DNA of 64,000 bases from Acridotheres tristis (lineage: Eukaryota; Chordata; Aves; Passeriformes; Sturnidae), in contig CM072889.1 of the NCBI GenBank assembly GCA_037013685.1, positions 15,323,976-15,387,975 of the forward strand, in the 5' to 3' direction. Of this stretch, positions 61,054 to 64,000 are shown piece after piece (the first letter of the stretch is position 1; every line of letters starts with the position of its first letter). Under the pieces are notes generated by a model that made no database searches, was not told where the DNA came from, and saw only the letters and a list, made by a program, of their open reading frames with translations. Made by a program: the position numbers and the translations under genes.

Positions 61054-62036
61054 GATGTGCTCCTTCTGGGAATGCTGGGACAGCTTCAATGCAATTCCAA
61101 ACCGTTGTTCAACCAAGGCTCACCAGGGAGTTTAAACCTTCCTGATTTAAACCTGTCCAGCTGTTATTGAGGGGAGTTTGGGGCTGAGGAGCCCCTTGGC
61201 ATTGAGACACCACAACCGGTGTGTGTTTATTTAGACTTTATTCACCGTAGAGGTGAAACAAAAGACATTTCATGGTTGTAAATCAACCCCACTATTTTTT
61301 ATATAAAAAGGGGTGCTTAAAGGCTTCCTCAGGGTTCTGCTGAGCCAAGAGTTGTGTAGTTGTTTACTGAAGACAGGATCTATGTCCTAAAATATTCCTA
61401 ACTCAGGTGACCCCCAGGTTCTGCAGGTGGGATGGAGAGACAAGGTGAGCACTAAGGTGTCCAAGGTGGGCTCAGGGAGAGTTCCTGGGACAGAGCTGGG
61501 CTGAGATGTCACACCTTGGAACCTTCCCAGAGCTGTTCTTGGGAGGCTGTCACAGCAAAGCAGGAAGCAGCTTCTCCCACATCCTTTTTCTGAAATGAAC
61601 GGGTGGGAAGATGCAGTGCAGCTGTTTGCTTCAGCCCCAGGAGAGAGAGTTTGAGAACCCCCCTGTGTGGAGGTTCCATGTACTGCACCCAGAGGCATCT
61701 CCAGCGATTCCATGGCTGTGGGTTTAGAGGCAGGGAGGGAATTTTTGGGATTGGCAGAGCTGTCCCACCTCCCCTGGCAGTGGTGTGGAAGATCACAGCT
61801 ACCAGTGTCCTTCTGACCACACTGGGGCTTGGGTGGATGTGGGAGAGTTGTTCCCCAGCTGGTGATTCCTGGGATTTCCTCAACATTCTGGGATTCTATC
61901 AGCAAAACACAAAGTGCTCCAGACACCTCTGACACTGCCCAATGGGCACACATGGCCATGGGCACTTCCAAATCCTCTGATTTCACACAGGAGCTCCAGG
62001 TACAGACTGTGGTGACAAGACACTGAACTTCTGCCA
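61054..62036. other. Downstream region, nothing recognised
   Basis: Possible 3'UTR of the GPCR-like gene. No plus-strand AATAAA follows the stop closely; the first is near 62,525. No TM6/TM7-like coding segment was found in any frame. A minus-strand frame at 61387-62049 lacks coding bias. Confidence 0.45.
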
Positions 62037-62038
62037 GA

Positions 62039-62262
62039 CATTCTGTCATCCCCAGATCTTTCTGCCACCCCTAGATCATTCTGCCACCCCTAAATAATTT
62101 TGCCATCCCAGGTCATTCTGTTACCCCCGATCATTTTGCCATCCCTAGATCTTTCTGCTGTCCCAGATCATTCTGCCATTCCCAGGTCATTCTGCCATTC
62201 CCAGATGATTCTGCCATCCCCAAATCATTGTGCAATTCCCGGATTTTTCTGCTGTCCTCAGC
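62039..62262. repeat. 18-19-bp minisatellite
   Basis: About twelve imperfect copies of CATTCTGCCATCCCCAGAT, with variation in the CCACCCCTA and CTGTCCC parts. The period slips between 17 and 19 bp. Confidence 0.9.
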
Positions 62263-63089
62263 TCATGGCTGCAGCACCAGCAGCTGAGTGCTGACTTTGC
62301 TTCTCAGGGGACTCAAAAGGAAGCCCTGCCAAGGCCTGGCGATCAGTAAAAGCAGACCAGAAATGTAATCAAGTCAATTAAACCATTCCCAATCAAAGCT
62401 GATCCTGTCAGCAGGAAGGATGTCCTAATAACTTGATGCACTGTGATAACCTCTTCTTGCTCCTGGAGCCTGAAGTGAGACACTCCCAGGAGAAATGAAA
62501 TGTTACTTGAAGTGCTGTAATTAATAAAAATCTATTTTGTTAAAGCATGGGCATTATTTATGTATTTTTGCCGAGGTTCTGCTAGAAAGATCTAGAGGAG
62601 ATGATTATTTTGTTTCAGCCCATGTTGGCAAGGTTTTTATAGTGAATATTTAGATCACATTTGACTCCTTGGTTGGCAAAGAGGGACAGAGAGAACCCAG
62701 TGACACCGGGGGATGTTCTATCTCCTGTCCTATCTCAGCAAATTCACAGTTTTGCTGTGGTGCAGTTCCTGGCAGCTGATTCCCCTCAGCCCCATTTCTG
62801 ATCACCTTTGCAGATGGAGAGGAAACAAAACCCTGCACAGGATGATGGAACTGATAAATGGAAGAGTTCCCCCCGTCAGCAGAAAGCCACCAGGGAAGAC
62901 CCAGGGGCTGCTGCTGGTTTTGCTGTGCTGCTCACGGGTGCTGTGCTGGGTGGGGAAACCCTTCCTGCTCTCCTCCAGGGCCAAAAGCTGCCCTGTGCAC
63001 ACCCAGCAGTGAGGAGAGGAAGTGATTTCCCAGGAGAATGAGCAGCTTTGGCTTTTCCCTTGGCTGGTGCCACCTCTGCACATGGAACA
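62263..63089. other. Intergenic, nothing recognised
   Basis: Contains AATAAA near 62,525 on the plus strand, which could end a long 3'UTR of the upstream gene. A hydrophobic frame at 62713-63012 has no GPCR TM6/TM7 motif. No transposon was recognised. Confidence 0.45.
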
Positions 63090-63142
63090 GCTCAGGTTAG
63101 ACTCGGTGATCTTGGAGATCCCTTCAACCTCGATGATTCTCT
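63090..63142 (+). mobile_element. CR1 LINE 3' end, short, plus orientation
   Basis: AGGTTAGACTCGGTGATCTT, GGAGATCCCTTCAACCTCGA and TGATTCTCTG match the sense CR1 terminus. Confidence 0.8.
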
Positions 63143-63526
63143 GCTGACCCAATGTCCCTCCTGAGAGCAGCTGGGGGCTGTGGCAGCGGTCAGGCTGAAA
63201 GGGAAGGAGATGCTCCACAAGGAAATTCTGGGACAGAACACCAGGATTGGAGAGATCTGCATGGCTGGGACACCCAAAGCACTCTGCAGTCAAGGACAGA
63301 CCCTCCAGTCCCTTTGTTCACATCCTCATCTGAAGTTTCCAAATCCTTGAAATAAAGAGGGTTTCTTGACAGTTCAACTAAAGCACATGAGCTATTTTTA
63401 TTTTCCACTTGGATACAATTCCCTGAGTCGTTTTGGCTGACTCCTGGTGGTTGGTGGAGCTGTGGCTGTGGGGTCAGATCATTCTCTGCAAAAAAGCTCA
63501 GAATCTGCCTTTGCCAAGAGCTTGGA

Positions 63527-63690
63527 ATCACAAAATCATGGAATGGTTTGGTGGGAAAGGATCCTTAAAGGTCATCTAATCCACCCCCTGCCATGGCAGG
63601 GACACCTCCCACTATTCCAGGTTGTTCCAAGCCCTGTCCAACCATGGACACCTCCAGGGATGGGGCAGCCACAGCTTCTCCAAACCAAAT
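63527..63690 (-). mobile_element. CR1 LINE 3' fragment
   Basis: AATCACAAAATCATGGAATG, GGTCATCTAATCCACCCCCT, GGCAGGGACACCTCCCACTA, GGTTGTTCCAAGCCCTGTCC and CCTCCAGGGATGGGGCAGCC in order, reverse complement. Confidence 0.93.
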
Positions 63691-64000
63691 GTATTTATCA
63701 TGGAGCTGTTTCCTGCACCAAACCCCAAATCCATCTTTTCCAGGATCCCAAAACCTTTTCTGGGGTACAAAAACCTTTTCAGGGATGGAGAGGCACCCAT
63801 TCCTGTAACAGGGAATTCCAGCTGTCACGGGGCAGCTGAAGGAAGGCATTTCCCTCTCACAAGAGGTTCTCCCAGGACATGGGGTTTGTGTAAACTTTGC
63901 CTCTTGGAAGAAAAGTGATTTATATTTCACTGTTTGTAAGTCAGTGTCAGCCAGGATTTCATCACTTCATCATGGTGCAGCAGCACCATGTGAGCAGAAA
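63691..64000. other. Window end, nothing recognised
   Basis: Unique-looking sequence after the CR1 fragment. No gene supported. Confidence 0.4.

Noticed and set aside
62713..63012. Hydrophobic frame considered as the missing TM6-TM7 of the GPCR-like gene
   Set aside because: No CWxP or NPxxY-like motif, no acceptor at its start, and poor codon bias.

Overview
This is a window of bird nuclear DNA, most likely from a songbird or a close relative. Three things point that way: many short 3'-end fragments of CR1 LINEs, an avian-style endogenous retroviral LTR, and two genes that lie near each other on the chromosome 4p/4A segment of birds (mammalian Xq21). There is no bacterial, plasmid or phage content. 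Most of the window is intron and intergenic DNA, and nearly all of the long open frames are chance readings of GC-rich or repetitive DNA.

Layout. (1) 1 to about 23,040, minus strand: the 5' portion of FNDC3C, a fibronectin type III family gene. I located the start-codon exon (7243-7378) and the next three coding exons (4168-4243, 3277-3353, 1165-1402). They join in phase and give 162 complete codons plus one base, matching the N-terminus of FNDC3A/FNDC3B. The promoter is probably the CpG island at about 22.3-23.2 kb, with a noncoding first exon ending near 23,037. The rest of the gene lies beyond position 1. (2) 23.2-36.8 kb: intergenic DNA with CR1 fragments and a local duplication. (3) 36.8-42.5 kb, minus strand: CYSLTR1, the cysteinyl leukotriene receptor 1. 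It has one intact coding exon (38888-39928), a strong splice acceptor just upstream, poly(A) signals near 38.06 kb, and a GC-rich promoter with a candidate noncoding exon ending at 42,377. (4) 42.5-56 kb: intergenic, repeat-rich DNA. (5) 56.1-56.58 kb: a solo-LTR-like element. (6) 56.97-61.05 kb, plus strand: a two-exon gene that I cannot name. It has a TATA box, a short first exon with a consensus donor, a 3.3-kb intron and a GC3-rich coding exon for a multi-pass membrane protein. The protein resembles a class A GPCR that stops after the fifth membrane segment. (7) 61-64 kb: a minisatellite and CR1 fragments.

The most unusual items are the truncated GPCR-like gene, a GC-AG intron directly after the FNDC3C start exon, a 393-bp telomere-like array interrupting a CR1 element within an FNDC3C intron, and two unidentified minus-strand open frames (17.7 kb and 37.5 kb) that could be terminal exons.
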